NCBI GenBank assembly: GCA_014695345.1
Contig: JACJOC010000086.1
Coordinates: forward strand, 124,001-188,000
DNA: 64,000 nucleotides
From: Cyanobacteria bacterium FACHB-471
GTDB taxonomy: Bacteria > Cyanobacteriota > Cyanobacteriia > Elainellales > Elainellaceae
Reading direction: 5' to 3'
The notes under the pieces are model-generated. The model was not told where the DNA came from and did no database searches. It saw nothing but the letters and a program-made list of their open reading frames with translations. The position numbers were made by a program, and so were the translations under genes. Position 1 is the first letter of the stretch. Each line of letters opens with the position of its first letter. Of the stretch, positions 19,717 through 28,020 are shown one piece after another.

Positions 19717-20511
19717 TTATAGCTCCGAAGGGACAGACTCAGACTGAGGTTGGGGCTGGAGGATTGCGATCATCTGCTCTACACCGCGTTGAATCCGACG
19801 GGTAACGGTCATGGGGCTAACCCCAATTTTTTCAGCGACCTCTTTGCGAGATAGGTCACTGTAGTAAACGAGCTCAATTGCAGTGCGAGTTTTTTCCTCA
19901 AGCTGTGCCATTGCTCTTTGAATCTGTTGACGGTCTTCTTCCCAAATTTGCAGCGTTTGGGCATGGGCATCGGTAAGGGTGTCGCCCAGGGTAACAGCAG
20001 AGTCAACCTGCTGACTCACAGTGGCATCCAGGCTGAGCAGCAAGCGGTTCTTGCCGGATAGCTTAATTTCTTGCCATTCGTTGATGCTGACATTGAGGCG
20101 TTCGGCGATTTCGCTATCTTTGGGATTACGACCTAGTTCTTTGGTGAGCGCTTCTCTGACTCTTTGTCCTTCCTTTTGCATCTCTTGCCAGCGGCGAGGG
20201 ATTTTTACAGCACTGCTGCGATCGCGCAAGAAGTGCAGCATTTCGCCCCGAATATAAGGCACTGCAAACGAGCTAAAAGCATAGCCATGACCAGGATCAA
20301 ACCGCTCGATTGCTCGAATTAAACCGAGATAGCCAATTTGCTCAAGATCTTCAAACGGTTCGCAGCACTGACGGCTGACGCGATGAGCAATCTTCCGAAC
20401 CAAACCTGCATTCAACCGGACCAATTTATTGCGGACAGAAACAGTCGGATTCTGGTGGTAGGCAACCAGTAGTTCTATCGCGGTGGAGCGGGGGGAAGAT
20501 TGAGTCGTCAT
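19717..20511 (-). CDS. sigF: Group 3 RNA polymerase sigma factor (SigF/SigB type)
   Basis: This 264-residue sigma-70 relative lacks region 1.1. Region 2 is visible as PFEDLEQIGYLGLIRAIERF and AFSSFAVPYIRGEMLHFLRD, region 3 as LGRNPKDSEIAERLNVS, and region 4 ends with the helix-turn-helix RKEVAEKIGVSPMTVTRR. In cyanobacteria this group (SigF and relatives) directs genes for motility, pili or stress. No anti-sigma gene lies alongside. The symbol is a best match from length and motifs, not proven orthology. Confidence 0.87.
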   Translation of the reverse strand: MTTQSSPRSTAIELLVAYHQNPTVSVRNKLVRLNAGLVRKIAHRVSRQCCEPFEDLEQIGYLGLIRAIERFDPGHGYAFSSFAVPYIRGEMLHFLRDRSSAVKIPRRWQEMQKEGQRVREALTKELGRNPKDSEIAERLNVSINEWQEIKLSGKNRLLLSLDATVSQQVDSAVTLGDTLTDAHAQTLQIWEEDRQQIQRAMAQLEEKTRTAIELVYYSDLSRKEVAEKIGVSPMTVTRRIQRGVEQMIAILQPQPQSESVPSEL

Positions 20512-20858
20512 CTCTTTAGGACACCTTGCGTTTGAAGTTGTGCCTATTGTCCGTAGAGAAGCCCGTTTGAGACGATCGTTATTCTACGGGTTTATTGGGA
20601 AGGCTCTTGAGAAATGCCAGCATAAATACGTAAGCCCTTATGATTTGAGCCAGTCTAGGGATGAATCCTCTCCTCTGTGCGTAAGCGGATTCACTCGCGC
20701 TGTGGTTGGACTGAATCGCTGATTTCTTCAAGAAAACGACCGTTTGTCTGTAGAACTGCCCTAGATTCTTTTGGCGCTATTGAGCAGCTTTACAAAACTT
20801 TTGCATATTGCAAGAGCGTGCAGGTTACTGTCTTGCACGTCAGCCAGAATTGCTTTGG

Positions 20859-20903
20859 GCAGAGACGATTTACAAGCCGATGACACTCGTAAATCGTCTC
20901 TGC
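20859..20903. repeat. Perfect inverted repeat, 15-bp arms
   Basis: GCAGAGACGATTTAC and its exact complement flank a 15-base loop. Repeats with an AGAGACG core recur in cyanobacterial spacers. Confidence 0.75.
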
Positions 20904-20942
20904 TCACCTGCTTTACCTCGTTATACCAATTCCAAAAGTTAA

Positions 20943-20995
20943 GGCTACAGATGGAAGGGCACCCCGTGGAGCAGGGTGCCCTTCCATCTGTAGCC
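20943..20995. repeat. Perfect inverted repeat, 22-bp arms
   Basis: The arms, beginning GGCTACAGATGGAAGGGCA, are exact complements around a nine-base loop and are followed on the plus strand by CTTTTT. It lies 22 bp past the amidohydrolase stop, so it could act as a terminator as well as being a dispersed element. Confidence 0.8.
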
Positions 20996-21017
20996 CTTTT
21001 TGAGAAACGTTATTATT

Positions 21018-22547
21018 TCAAATGCGAGAGTTAAAAGTTGCATAAGGGTTAAGTTTTGGCATGGTCCAATTGGCGTACCACTGTTTGAGGTAGGGGAGCA
21101 GTTCGGCTACCAATGTCCTGTTCTTCTGTTGGTTTGCAGCAGCGTCCATTTGATTGGCAATTTCTTGCCCCACGGCTTGCAGGTCAAATCCAGTAGGCTG
21201 ACCGTCTTGCAGGACAATCTTGCCGTTGACGAAAACGGTGTCTACATCTGCTGCACGGGCACGCATTAATACGACGTGTAGAGGATTTGCTTCCGGTGCA
21301 ATCCAGGGATAGGTGATGCGATCGCACTTCACCAATACCAGATCTGCCTTGTAACCTGGAGCAAGCTCACCAATCTTTTGCTGCATCAACAGTCTTGCTC
21401 CTCCCGTCGTTGCCATATGAAAAACGTCTGTAAAGCTCGGAGCAGGCGTATTAATCTGAGGAGTACGATGCAAACGTGCTGCTAACCGTATCTCGGCGAA
21501 CATATCTTCATCATCTCCCAGAGTTGTTCCGTCCATTCCCAGCCCAACGGTGACACCTGCCTCAAGCAACGAATTTAAGGGAGCAATACCCGCCCGGAGC
21601 CGCAGATTAGAACTGGGATTATGGCTGACTGAAGCTCCTGTTTCTGCCAAGATCTCGATATCACTTTCGGTTAGCCACACGCCGTGTGCGATCGAGAATC
21701 GAGGACTGAGAACCCCCAACTCGTGTAAATGAGCTATCACAGATTTGTCATAGAAACGTGGTCCCATGAGTTTTTCATAGAATGATTCCACAACATGAGT
21801 TTGAATGCCTGTATTCAATGACCTTGCCGTTTCAGCAATTTCGATCATTAAATCATCACTCACCCACTGTGGCCCCGGTGGCCCAAACCAGACATCAATG
21901 TGAGGATGTGACTGATAGTTGATCACCAGATCACTAATGATCGACAAATAATCTTCTGGAGACAAGGTTTGCTGAAGGGGAACAAGAGTGTTTACCTGTT
22001 GGCGAAGGGAGTCAGGCAAACTTGCTAAAAATGCATCGTCTTCATAATGAACCAGGAAACTAGAATAGTTTGCACCGGGAGCCAAAGCCACTCGTAGCCC
22101 TGCTTGCTCGTAGGCACGAAGCCGCCCTTTGAGGTTGTTTGTGCTGGCTTCCGGGGTTCCTGAAATACTGGCAACATCCAGCACGGTTGTGACACCACTT
22201 TGTAAGAGAAGAGCTGCACTGAATAAGGTTTTCAGCGTGGGATCTTGCGATCGCAGTGCAGTATTAGCAAATAGCCAAGGTTCTAGGAAGTCATCATCCA
22301 CACCCTGTAAAGAGTTGGGAACTCCGTTACTGTGGTGATGGGCATTAATGAAACCCGGTAGGATAGCAAACTGACTGGAGCCATGTACATTTGCGTCAGG
22401 ATATTTGGCACGTAGAGCCTCCCAGGAATCTAGCTCTAAAATGGTGTCGTTCTGAAATGCGATCGCTCCATCAGATAGGGTTTCGTCTCCTGTAAAAATC
22501 CAGCGACCTCGCACAAGTTGAACAGCAGTCATCGGTGATGTTTTCAT
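21018..22547 (-). CDS. Amidohydrolase, MtaD/cytosine deaminase-like
   Basis: A metal-dependent hydrolase of the amidohydrolase superfamily, of the type that deaminates purines, S-adenosylhomocysteine or related compounds, or hydrolyses ring amides. Metal ligands are seen as HHH within GFINAHHHSNG, the His of QTHVVESFYE, the His of SIAHGVWLTE and the Asp of VGLGMDGTTLGDDED. The N- and C-terminal beta strands form the usual composite sandwich (QLVRGRWIFTGDE; VFVNGKIVLQDG). Start is set at the ATG at 22547, with further ATGs nearby. The substrate cannot be told from sequence and no purine-pathway neighbour helps. Confidence 0.85.
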   Translation of the reverse strand: MKTSPMTAVQLVRGRWIFTGDETLSDGAIAFQNDTILELDSWEALRAKYPDANVHGSSQFAILPGFINAHHHSNGVPNSLQGVDDDFLEPWLFANTALRSQDPTLKTLFSAALLLQSGVTTVLDVASISGTPEASTNNLKGRLRAYEQAGLRVALAPGANYSSFLVHYEDDAFLASLPDSLRQQVNTLVPLQQTLSPEDYLSIISDLVINYQSHPHIDVWFGPPGPQWVSDDLMIEIAETARSLNTGIQTHVVESFYEKLMGPRFYDKSVIAHLHELGVLSPRFSIAHGVWLTESDIEILAETGASVSHNPSSNLRLRAGIAPLNSLLEAGVTVGLGMDGTTLGDDEDMFAEIRLAARLHRTPQINTPAPSFTDVFHMATTGGARLLMQQKIGELAPGYKADLVLVKCDRITYPWIAPEANPLHVVLMRARAADVDTVFVNGKIVLQDGQPTGFDLQAVGQEIANQMDAAANQQKNRTLVAELLPYLKQWYANWTMPKLNPYATFNSRI

Positions 22548-23030
22548 AAGAACTTCAATCAAGGAAATCTGTTAGTTGCTTCAGCAACCTCTTGTAACAC
22601 AACCGTGCTGACCGCGCAGCGTTTTCAGATACTGGGGGTACCCTTGTGGGTACTTCCGATTCTGAATTAAATTTCTAACAATGATAAGCGGAGCTTTTAA
22701 GTTGAAAGGCTACTTACAACTCAAAAGCTCCGCTTACGATACTTAATGCGATCGCCTTATCTTCAACTTTCAGCTACTTCTAACAATTCTGCTTCAAGTA
22801 GCTAGCAGTTGTTCTCTCAAGTCAGGCAAACCAAAATTCAGTATCCTGTTTCATCCTTAAGCCTTGAGCCTTATTCAGATTATCCTTCAAGCTAAAAAAG
22901 TTTGTGCTTAGGTCTTAGCACGGTTTGGCGAAATAAAAGGGCTGGAGCACTGCAAGCAAAGCACTTTTCCATCAACAACAGACAACAACTGTTAGTAGTT
23001 GTCATCTCCAAAAAATGTAGAGAGCAAAAC
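22548..23030. other. Intergenic region before the RTX-protein gene
   Basis: About 480 bp separate divergent genes. It includes the palindrome at 22686-22735 and AT-rich sequence. The open frame of the RTX gene could extend upstream to 22902, but its first 43 codons lack the character of the rest, so I leave them in the spacer. Confidence 0.5.
22686..22735. repeat. Inverted repeat, 19-bp arms
   Basis: AAGCGGAGCTTTTAAGTTG pairs with its complement with one mismatch across a 12-base loop. It has the look of a dispersed palindromic element in the spacer. Confidence 0.75.
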
Positions 23031-25001
23031 ATGACTATTAGTAACGATGTGTTAGGTGATACTTTTGGTTCTGAACCGACTCAGCTTGACATCGAAAGCG
23101 TTAATGGCAGAGTGAGCAACGACAATTTGCTCCTAACAGTGAATTTTGCTAATTCCATTGCAGCTCCATCTACAGGCTTGGCTGAAGCTGTCGTTGGTTT
23201 TATTGATTTAGACCTTGATCAAGATCCCTTAACAGGCATCTCCTCTAATCAAAGCTTCTTTGCTCCCCTTGGACAACAAGGAGGTTCATTAGGAGCCGAG
23301 ATCTCAATTGATCTCTTTAGTGAGCAACTGACCACTGGCTTTGTGGATCTAATTAATACGGCTGATTTCACTATCCTTGGACAAGCACCTATTGTCTATC
23401 AAACCAACTCTCTTGAAATACAAGTGCCTCTGGAGTTGCTAGGAGATGATGGAGCACTCAACTACAGCACTGTGGTTGGAACAGTTGTGGAGCCAACAGA
23501 TGCCGCTCCAAATACCGAAGTTGGAGTCGTTGATTTAACTAACGGTGGTGGAATTGGCGAGCCGAATGACACCATTTTTGAGGCAATTGCTACGGAACTT
23601 AGCTCTGAGAATCTAGGCACTTTCTCTTTTGCAGGCTTTATTGGTGACAGTCTCTCTGCTGATCCTAATTTAGATGTAGACTTCTTTCAATTTCAGCTTG
23701 ATGCAGGCGATCAGGTCAGCATCGATATCGATGCACGTGAGTTTGGTTCTTCCGTAGATACGCTTTTGCGAGTGTTTGATTCTGCAGGGAATGAGATTAG
23801 CATCAACGATGACACCGCAGCACCTGGCGAACTTCTATCGCTGGATTCATTCCTAGAATTTACAGCTACTTTTTCTGATACTTACTATGTCGGGGTCAGT
23901 AGTTTCCCCAACAATCTCTATGATCCATTTGTAGCGGGTACGGGTTCTGTCTCCGGGACAACGGGCGATTACAACATTGAAATTTCTCTCGCTGCTCCGA
24001 TCGAATTCATTGGTACTCCGGATGATGATCTGATTGTGGGTACAAACGGGTTTGATCTAATTTCAGGCTTGGAGGGTAACGATAACTTACTGGGTCTTGC
24101 TGGCAGCGACCAAATCTTTGGTGGAGATGGCGATGACGTAATCATCGCAGGAGATGGAAATGACACCATTGAGGGGGAAAACGGAGCTGATGAGATCTAT
24201 GGTGACCTAGGGAATGACACCATTGCAGGTGGCAACGGATTTGATGTGATTTTGGGTGGAGATGGCAACGATGTGATTTCAGGCGGTCGTGGTAAAGACC
24301 GAATTTTTGGTGATTTTGGTGACGACGTTCTTAGTGGAGAACAGGGCGACGACATCATCAACGCTGGAGAGGGAAGTGATTCAGTCTTTGGTGATGCAGG
24401 TGGCGATCGCCTGTTTGGAGACTTTGGGTTTGACTTTCTCGAAGGTGGTGCAGGTAATGATTTTGTTGATGGTGGTGGAGACGATGACTCAGCCTTTGGA
24501 GGTATTGGAGATGACCAGCTTTTTGGCAGCTTTGGGTTTGATTTGCTCGATGGTGGAGACGGTGCAGACGTTCTCATAGGTGGTGTTGATAGTGACTCTC
24601 TAAACGGAGGTGACGGTAATGACACGCTGATCGGCGTTGATCCCTTCAATCCCGGTTTTGGATTAGGTTTCTTTGAAATCGATTTCTTAACAGGTGGATT
24701 GGGAAGCGATACTTTCGTCCTGGGGGATAGCGGCAGTATCTATTACAATGATGGCGATCCCGCATCTGGGGGCGACAATGACTACGCCTTAATCACGGAT
24801 TTTGACCTGAACCAAGATGTCATTCAGCTTTCTGGCTCAGCTGATTTCTACAGCCTGGACTTCTTTACCTCAAGCTTGGGGACGATTGATGCGGCTATTA
24901 TCTACGATCCAGGAGTTGAAGCAAGAGGAGAATTGGTCAGTGTGATCCAGAATGTTTCATCCAATCTAAGTATCAGTGAACCTTCCTTCGTATTTGTTTA
25001 A
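23031..25001 (+). CDS. PPC-domain and RTX calcium-binding repeat protein
   Basis: The 656-residue protein starts at ATG 23031 after GAGAG. Residues about 1-180 form an unrecognised beta-rich head. A bacterial pre-peptidase C-terminal (PPC) domain follows (DFFQFQLDAGDQVSIDIDA to YYVGVSSFP). From about residue 325 there are at least 14 glycine- and aspartate-rich RTX nonapeptides of the GGxGxDxLx type, for example GDGNDTIEGENGADEIYGD. The protein ends with a short beta tail after a DYALITDFDLNQD motif. RTX proteins fold on calcium outside the cell and usually leave by type I secretion. No protease, lipase or toxin domain is visible, so an adhesive or sheath role is inferred. Confidence 0.88.
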   Translation: MTISNDVLGDTFGSEPTQLDIESVNGRVSNDNLLLTVNFANSIAAPSTGLAEAVVGFIDLDLDQDPLTGISSNQSFFAPLGQQGGSLGAEISIDLFSEQLTTGFVDLINTADFTILGQAPIVYQTNSLEIQVPLELLGDDGALNYSTVVGTVVEPTDAAPNTEVGVVDLTNGGGIGEPNDTIFEAIATELSSENLGTFSFAGFIGDSLSADPNLDVDFFQFQLDAGDQVSIDIDAREFGSSVDTLLRVFDSAGNEISINDDTAAPGELLSLDSFLEFTATFSDTYYVGVSSFPNNLYDPFVAGTGSVSGTTGDYNIEISLAAPIEFIGTPDDDLIVGTNGFDLISGLEGNDNLLGLAGSDQIFGGDGDDVIIAGDGNDTIEGENGADEIYGDLGNDTIAGGNGFDVILGGDGNDVISGGRGKDRIFGDFGDDVLSGEQGDDIINAGEGSDSVFGDAGGDRLFGDFGFDFLEGGAGNDFVDGGGDDDSAFGGIGDDQLFGSFGFDLLDGGDGADVLIGGVDSDSLNGGDGNDTLIGVDPFNPGFGLGFFEIDFLTGGLGSDTFVLGDSGSIYYNDGDPASGGDNDYALITDFDLNQDVIQLSGSADFYSLDFFTSSLGTIDAAIIYDPGVEARGELVSVIQNVSSNLSISEPSFVFV

Positions 25002-25064
25002 TCAAGGCGCATAGCCTCACTAAGTTCGACCAAGAACTATCAGAGGAGGTGTGATGCTTTGTAC

Positions 25065-25162
25065 GGTTGTGTCGCAAAAAATTTAGAAACCTATGTGTGG
25101 AGCTGAATCGTACACATTACAACTCTACTAATCGTGCTTCAGCAATTTTTTGCGACACAACC
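25065..25162. mobile_element. 98-bp MITE-like element with 19-bp terminal inverted repeats
   Basis: GGTTGTGTCGCAAAAAATT at 25065-25083 is repeated as an exact inverted copy at 25144-25162, and the interior is too short for a transposase. The ends resemble those of IS6-type elements (TGTCGCAAA core). No matching target duplication is evident on the flanks. It lies between the RTX and TetR genes. Confidence 0.75.
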
Positions 25163-25243
25163 CTTCATCTGACTACTCTTCGTAGAATCGTTTGTGATTT
25201 ATTCAAGTGAAAATGACTGGTAGAACCATAAATGGTTCAAGGC

Positions 25244-25273
25244 TTGACAAATTTGCCTACCTACTAGTAGGAT
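25244..25273 (+). promoter_or_regulatory. TetR-gene promoter with overlapping 12-bp operator
   Basis: TTGACA (25244-25249), an 18-bp spacer and TAGGAT (25268-25273) form a sigma-70-like promoter. The perfect palindrome CCTACTAGTAGG (25260-25271) overlaps the -10 box. The ATG at 25280 is only seven bases past the -10, so the message may be nearly leaderless. Confidence 0.65.
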
Positions 25274-25279
25274 GAACTC

Positions 25280-25858
25280 ATGAAGCAAACCGATACCAAG
25301 ACTCAAATTCTAGATGTCGCTCAAGACCTGATTCAGCGCTTTGGCGTGAATGGCATGAGCTACCAGGACATTAGCGAGAGTGTCGGCATTCGCAAGGCAA
25401 GTGTTCACACTCACTTTCCTAAAAAAGATGATTTGGTGATAGCGCTACTTGACCGCTATAGCGATCGCTTCTTCAGAATAGTAGACGGAATTTTAGCCTC
25501 CAATGATGCGCCAGAAGTAAAGCTACGCCGCTATTGCGGACTGTTTGAGACAACACTTAGAAGTGGTGATCAGGACAAAACTTGTCTCTGTGCCATGCTT
25601 GGGGCAGAAACCGTAACCCTGAGTGAGCAACTGACCGAGCGGGTTCGCAGTTTCTACCAGGCAAATGAGGAGCGACTCACCGACCTTTTAGATATGGGTC
25701 GGCAAGCTGGCAGTTTTCGCTTTCATGGGGAAACTCAAGCTATGGCTGCGCTAGTTTTTACTGTGTTGGAGGGAGGAATTTTGGTCGTCCGAGTTCATGG
25801 AGGAGCAGATAAGTTTCACCAGATGATCGAGCAGTTAATTCAGTTGGTCAAAGGATAA
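25280..25858 (+). CDS. TetR/AcrR family transcriptional regulator
   Basis: The N-terminal 60 residues form the TetR helix-turn-helix (MSYQDISESVGIRKASVHTH). The rest is a ligand-binding domain of the AcrR-type family, with a cysteine pair in KTCLCAMLGAET. Length is 192 residues. It leads the downstream SDR operon on the same strand. Its own promoter and the operon leader carry almost identical palindromes, so it probably represses itself and the operon and is released by a small electrophilic or hydrophobic compound. The inducer is unknown. Confidence 0.9.
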   Translation: MKQTDTKTQILDVAQDLIQRFGVNGMSYQDISESVGIRKASVHTHFPKKDDLVIALLDRYSDRFFRIVDGILASNDAPEVKLRRYCGLFETTLRSGDQDKTCLCAMLGAETVTLSEQLTERVRSFYQANEERLTDLLDMGRQAGSFRFHGETQAMAALVFTVLEGGILVVRVHGGADKFHQMIEQLIQLVKG

Positions 25859-25879
25859 ATTTTTTTATTCCTAAAACAT

Positions 25880-25891
25880 CCAACTAGTAGG
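25880..25891 (+). promoter_or_regulatory. Second TetR operator
   Basis: CCAACTAGTAGG matches the palindrome at 25260-25271 in 11 of 12 bases and lies 31 bp upstream of the SDR start codon. No clear -35/-10 pair accompanies it. Confidence 0.6.
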
Positions 25892-25921
25892 AAGTAAACT
25901 TCACTTTGAAGAGAGAGAGCT

Positions 25922-26704
25922 ATGAGCCAGGATCTTGCAGGTCAGAAGTTAGTTGTGGTTGGTGGTACAAGTGGCATTGGCAAGGCAGTTGCTCAGGCAA
26001 TTCTCGGCCGGGGTGGTGCGGTGGTGCTGATTGGTAGACGGGGCGATCGCCTACAGACAGCAATTAATGATCTCAGCCCATTGGGAAAGGTTTTTGCAGA
26101 GCAATCCGACATCACCAATTCAGGCGAACGGACTAACTTAATTGCTCGAATTAACGCCAATCATGCAGATACGACACTGTTGGTGAATGCGGCTGGGGTG
26201 TTTCTACCCAAGTCCTTTTTAGAGCATACTGAAGCGGATTATGACCTGTATTTGAACCTGAATAAAGCAACTTTCTTTATCACTCAAGCGATCGCCAAAA
26301 ACATGGTTGATCGGGCTCAAGGAGGGGCGATCGTCAACATAGGCTCCATGTGGGCAAAACAAGCAGTCCAGGCAACTCCTTCCTCTGCCTACTCGATGGC
26401 AAAAGCAGGGCTACACTCTCTAACTCAACATTTGGCGATGGAATTGGCGAGTCACAAAATTCGAGTTAATGCAGTTTCTCCTGCTGTCGTGGAAACTCCC
26501 ATTTACGAAGGGTTTATTCCAGCAGACCAAGTTCATTCAGTGCTACAAGGATTTAACTCATTTCATCCAATCGGACGCGTAGGTCGTGTAGAGGATGTCG
26601 CCGAGGTTGTTTCCTTCTTGCTATCTGAGCAAGCTGCCTGGGTGACAGGAGCCGTTTGGGATGTAGACGGTGGTGTGATGGCAGGGCGAAATCAGTATAG
26701 CTAA
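25922..26704 (+). CDS. Short-chain dehydrogenase/reductase
   Basis: A classical SDR of 260 residues. The cofactor loop is [14 protein letters not shown] and the catalytic tetrad includes Ser (NIGSMWAK region) and YSMAK. The C-terminus ends in the usual [16 protein letters not shown]. It would use NAD(P)H to reduce a carbonyl or oxidise an alcohol. The arginine-containing IGRRGDR after strand two suggests NADPH preference. It begins the TetR operon, 63 bp after the tetR stop. Confidence 0.9.
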   Translation: MSQDLAGQKLVVVGGTSGIGKAVAQAILGRGGAVVLIGRRGDRLQTAINDLSPLGKVFAEQSDITNSGERTNLIARINANHADTTLLVNAAGVFLPKSFLEHTEADYDLYLNLNKATFFITQAIAKNMVDRAQGGAIVNIGSMWAKQAVQATPSSAYSMAKAGLHSLTQHLAMELASHKIRVNAVSPAVVETPIYEGFIPADQVHSVLQGFNSFHPIGRVGRVEDVAEVVSFLLSEQAAWVTGAVWDVDGGVMAGRNQYS

Positions 26705-26746
26705 TGTGAACAAGGCGTGAGTGGGGTGTTAATCAGGAGGTGTTAA

Positions 26747-27718
26747 ATGATATCTGTACAAGATTCAACTGGCTTTAAGCAACTGTTCAAAGAGGACCAT
26801 CTGACGGTTGGCGTGTATTTTCCAATTGAAGCTTACAAGGGCAGCATTCCAACCATGCAGCATCAGGTGGTGTTGGCTCAACGGGCAGAGGCTTTGGGCT
26901 TCGCTGCACTGTGGTTTCGGGATGTACCGCTATATGATCCAAGCTTTGGTGATGTAGGACAGATTTATGATCCGTGGGTGTATCTGGGCTACATTGCCGC
27001 ACATACGCAACGTGTTGCACTTGCTACAGGTAGCATTATCTTTTCCCAGCGACACCCGTTGCACTTAGCAAAAGCGGCAGCATCTGTAGATCAACTATCC
27101 AATGGACGGTTGGTGATGGGCATTGCATCAGGCGATCGCCCCGTAGAGTTTCCAGCCTTTGGTGTTGACTTTGAATCGAGGGGCGATCGCTTCCGCCAAA
27201 CCTTTTTCGACTTCAAGCAAGCATTGACATCAGAATTTCCAGTCATTCGCTCGCCCCTGACTCACTTAGAAGCAGCCGATGTGTTGCCAAAGCCAGTGAA
27301 CGGACACATTCCACTTTTAGTAACTGGACATAGTCGTCAATCGCCTGAATGGATTGCTGAACACGCCGATGGGTGGCTGTATTACCCACGCCATCCGCAA
27401 ATGCAGTCTCGGATGATTCAGGATTGGCGTGACCTCACACAACGGTTTGCACCGGGAGTTTTTAAACCCTACGCTCAATCTCTTTATGTGGACCTGGTAG
27501 ATGATCCAACTCTCGCTCCTAATCCAATTCATTTGGGTTATCGGTTAGGGCGCGATCGCCTAGTGGATCTGCTATTACATTTGCGGTCAATCGGCGTGAA
27601 CCACGTTGGGCTGAACCTCAAATATGGAGAGCGTCCTGCCGCCGAAGTGTTAGACGAGATTGGACAAAACGTTTTGCCTCACATTCATTCCTCGGTACCC
27701 ACTTATGAATCCGTATGA
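26747..27718 (+). CDS. LLM-class flavin-dependent oxidoreductase
   Basis: The 323-residue TIM-barrel protein belongs to the bacterial luciferase-like monooxygenase family, with LGFAALWFRDVPLYDPSFGD and LATGSIIFSQRHPLHLAK near the flavin site and LSNGRLVMGIASGDRP on the next strand. It resembles the subgroup sometimes called BA3436-type luciferase-like oxidoreductases. The reaction is unknown; FMN- or F420-dependent oxidation or dehalogenation is possible. GGAGG precedes the ATG. The next gene starts within its last 14 bases. Confidence 0.88.
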   Translation: MISVQDSTGFKQLFKEDHLTVGVYFPIEAYKGSIPTMQHQVVLAQRAEALGFAALWFRDVPLYDPSFGDVGQIYDPWVYLGYIAAHTQRVALATGSIIFSQRHPLHLAKAAASVDQLSNGRLVMGIASGDRPVEFPAFGVDFESRGDRFRQTFFDFKQALTSEFPVIRSPLTHLEAADVLPKPVNGHIPLLVTGHSRQSPEWIAEHADGWLYYPRHPQMQSRMIQDWRDLTQRFAPGVFKPYAQSLYVDLVDDPTLAPNPIHLGYRLGRDRLVDLLLHLRSIGVNHVGLNLKYGERPAAEVLDEIGQNVLPHIHSSVPTYESV

Positions 27719-27965
27719 ATTAGTTAGCTGTAGTTTTTACGATGAGTTAGAAGCACTAGCAACCTTGCGTCGGGTTTGCACGATCCTTTACCGCACCGAA
27801 ACCGACGAAGAGATCAGCTTAGAAGGACAAATCATTGACCTCTACTCTGTCAACAAAGTCGAATTTATGAAGTTGAAAGACGCCACGGAGATTCGGCTCG
27901 ATCGCCTGATTTCAGTAGACGGCAAGCCAATGCAATTGGCTGATGACGGCACCTGTCAGATTTAG
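27705..27965 (+). CDS. Rof-like (Rho-binding antiterminator family) protein
   Basis: The 86-residue protein begins MNPYELVSCSFYDELEALA and continues to EFMKLKDATEIRLDRLISVDGK. That pattern (polar start, Cys-x-x-Tyr-Asp-x-Leu-Glu, then a small beta-barrel ending in a RLD motif) matches the Rof/YaeO family, whose E. coli member binds Rho and blocks termination. Cyanobacteria generally lack Rho, so its target here must be different. It overlaps the LLM gene by 14 bp and is probably translationally coupled. Confidence 0.75.
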   Translation: MNPYELVSCSFYDELEALATLRRVCTILYRTETDEEISLEGQIIDLYSVNKVEFMKLKDATEIRLDRLISVDGKPMQLADDGTCQI

Positions 27966-28020
27966 AGTAAATCGCTCAACCTACTGCTTTAGCTGGTGAA
28001 ACTCACCCTTGGAGGGAATT

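Larger units (their letters stand above)
20512..21017. other. Intergenic region with two hairpin repeats
   Basis: About 500 bp lie between the sigma factor and amidohydrolase genes, both on the minus strand. No ORF in it looks coding. It holds two strong inverted repeats, listed at 20859-20903 and 20943-20995. The second is close to the amidohydrolase stop and may serve as its terminator. Confidence 0.5.

Noticed and set aside
22902-23030. N-terminal extension of the RTX protein
   Set aside because: The 43 residues before ATG 23031 lack the composition of the protein, and the later ATG has a better ribosome site.
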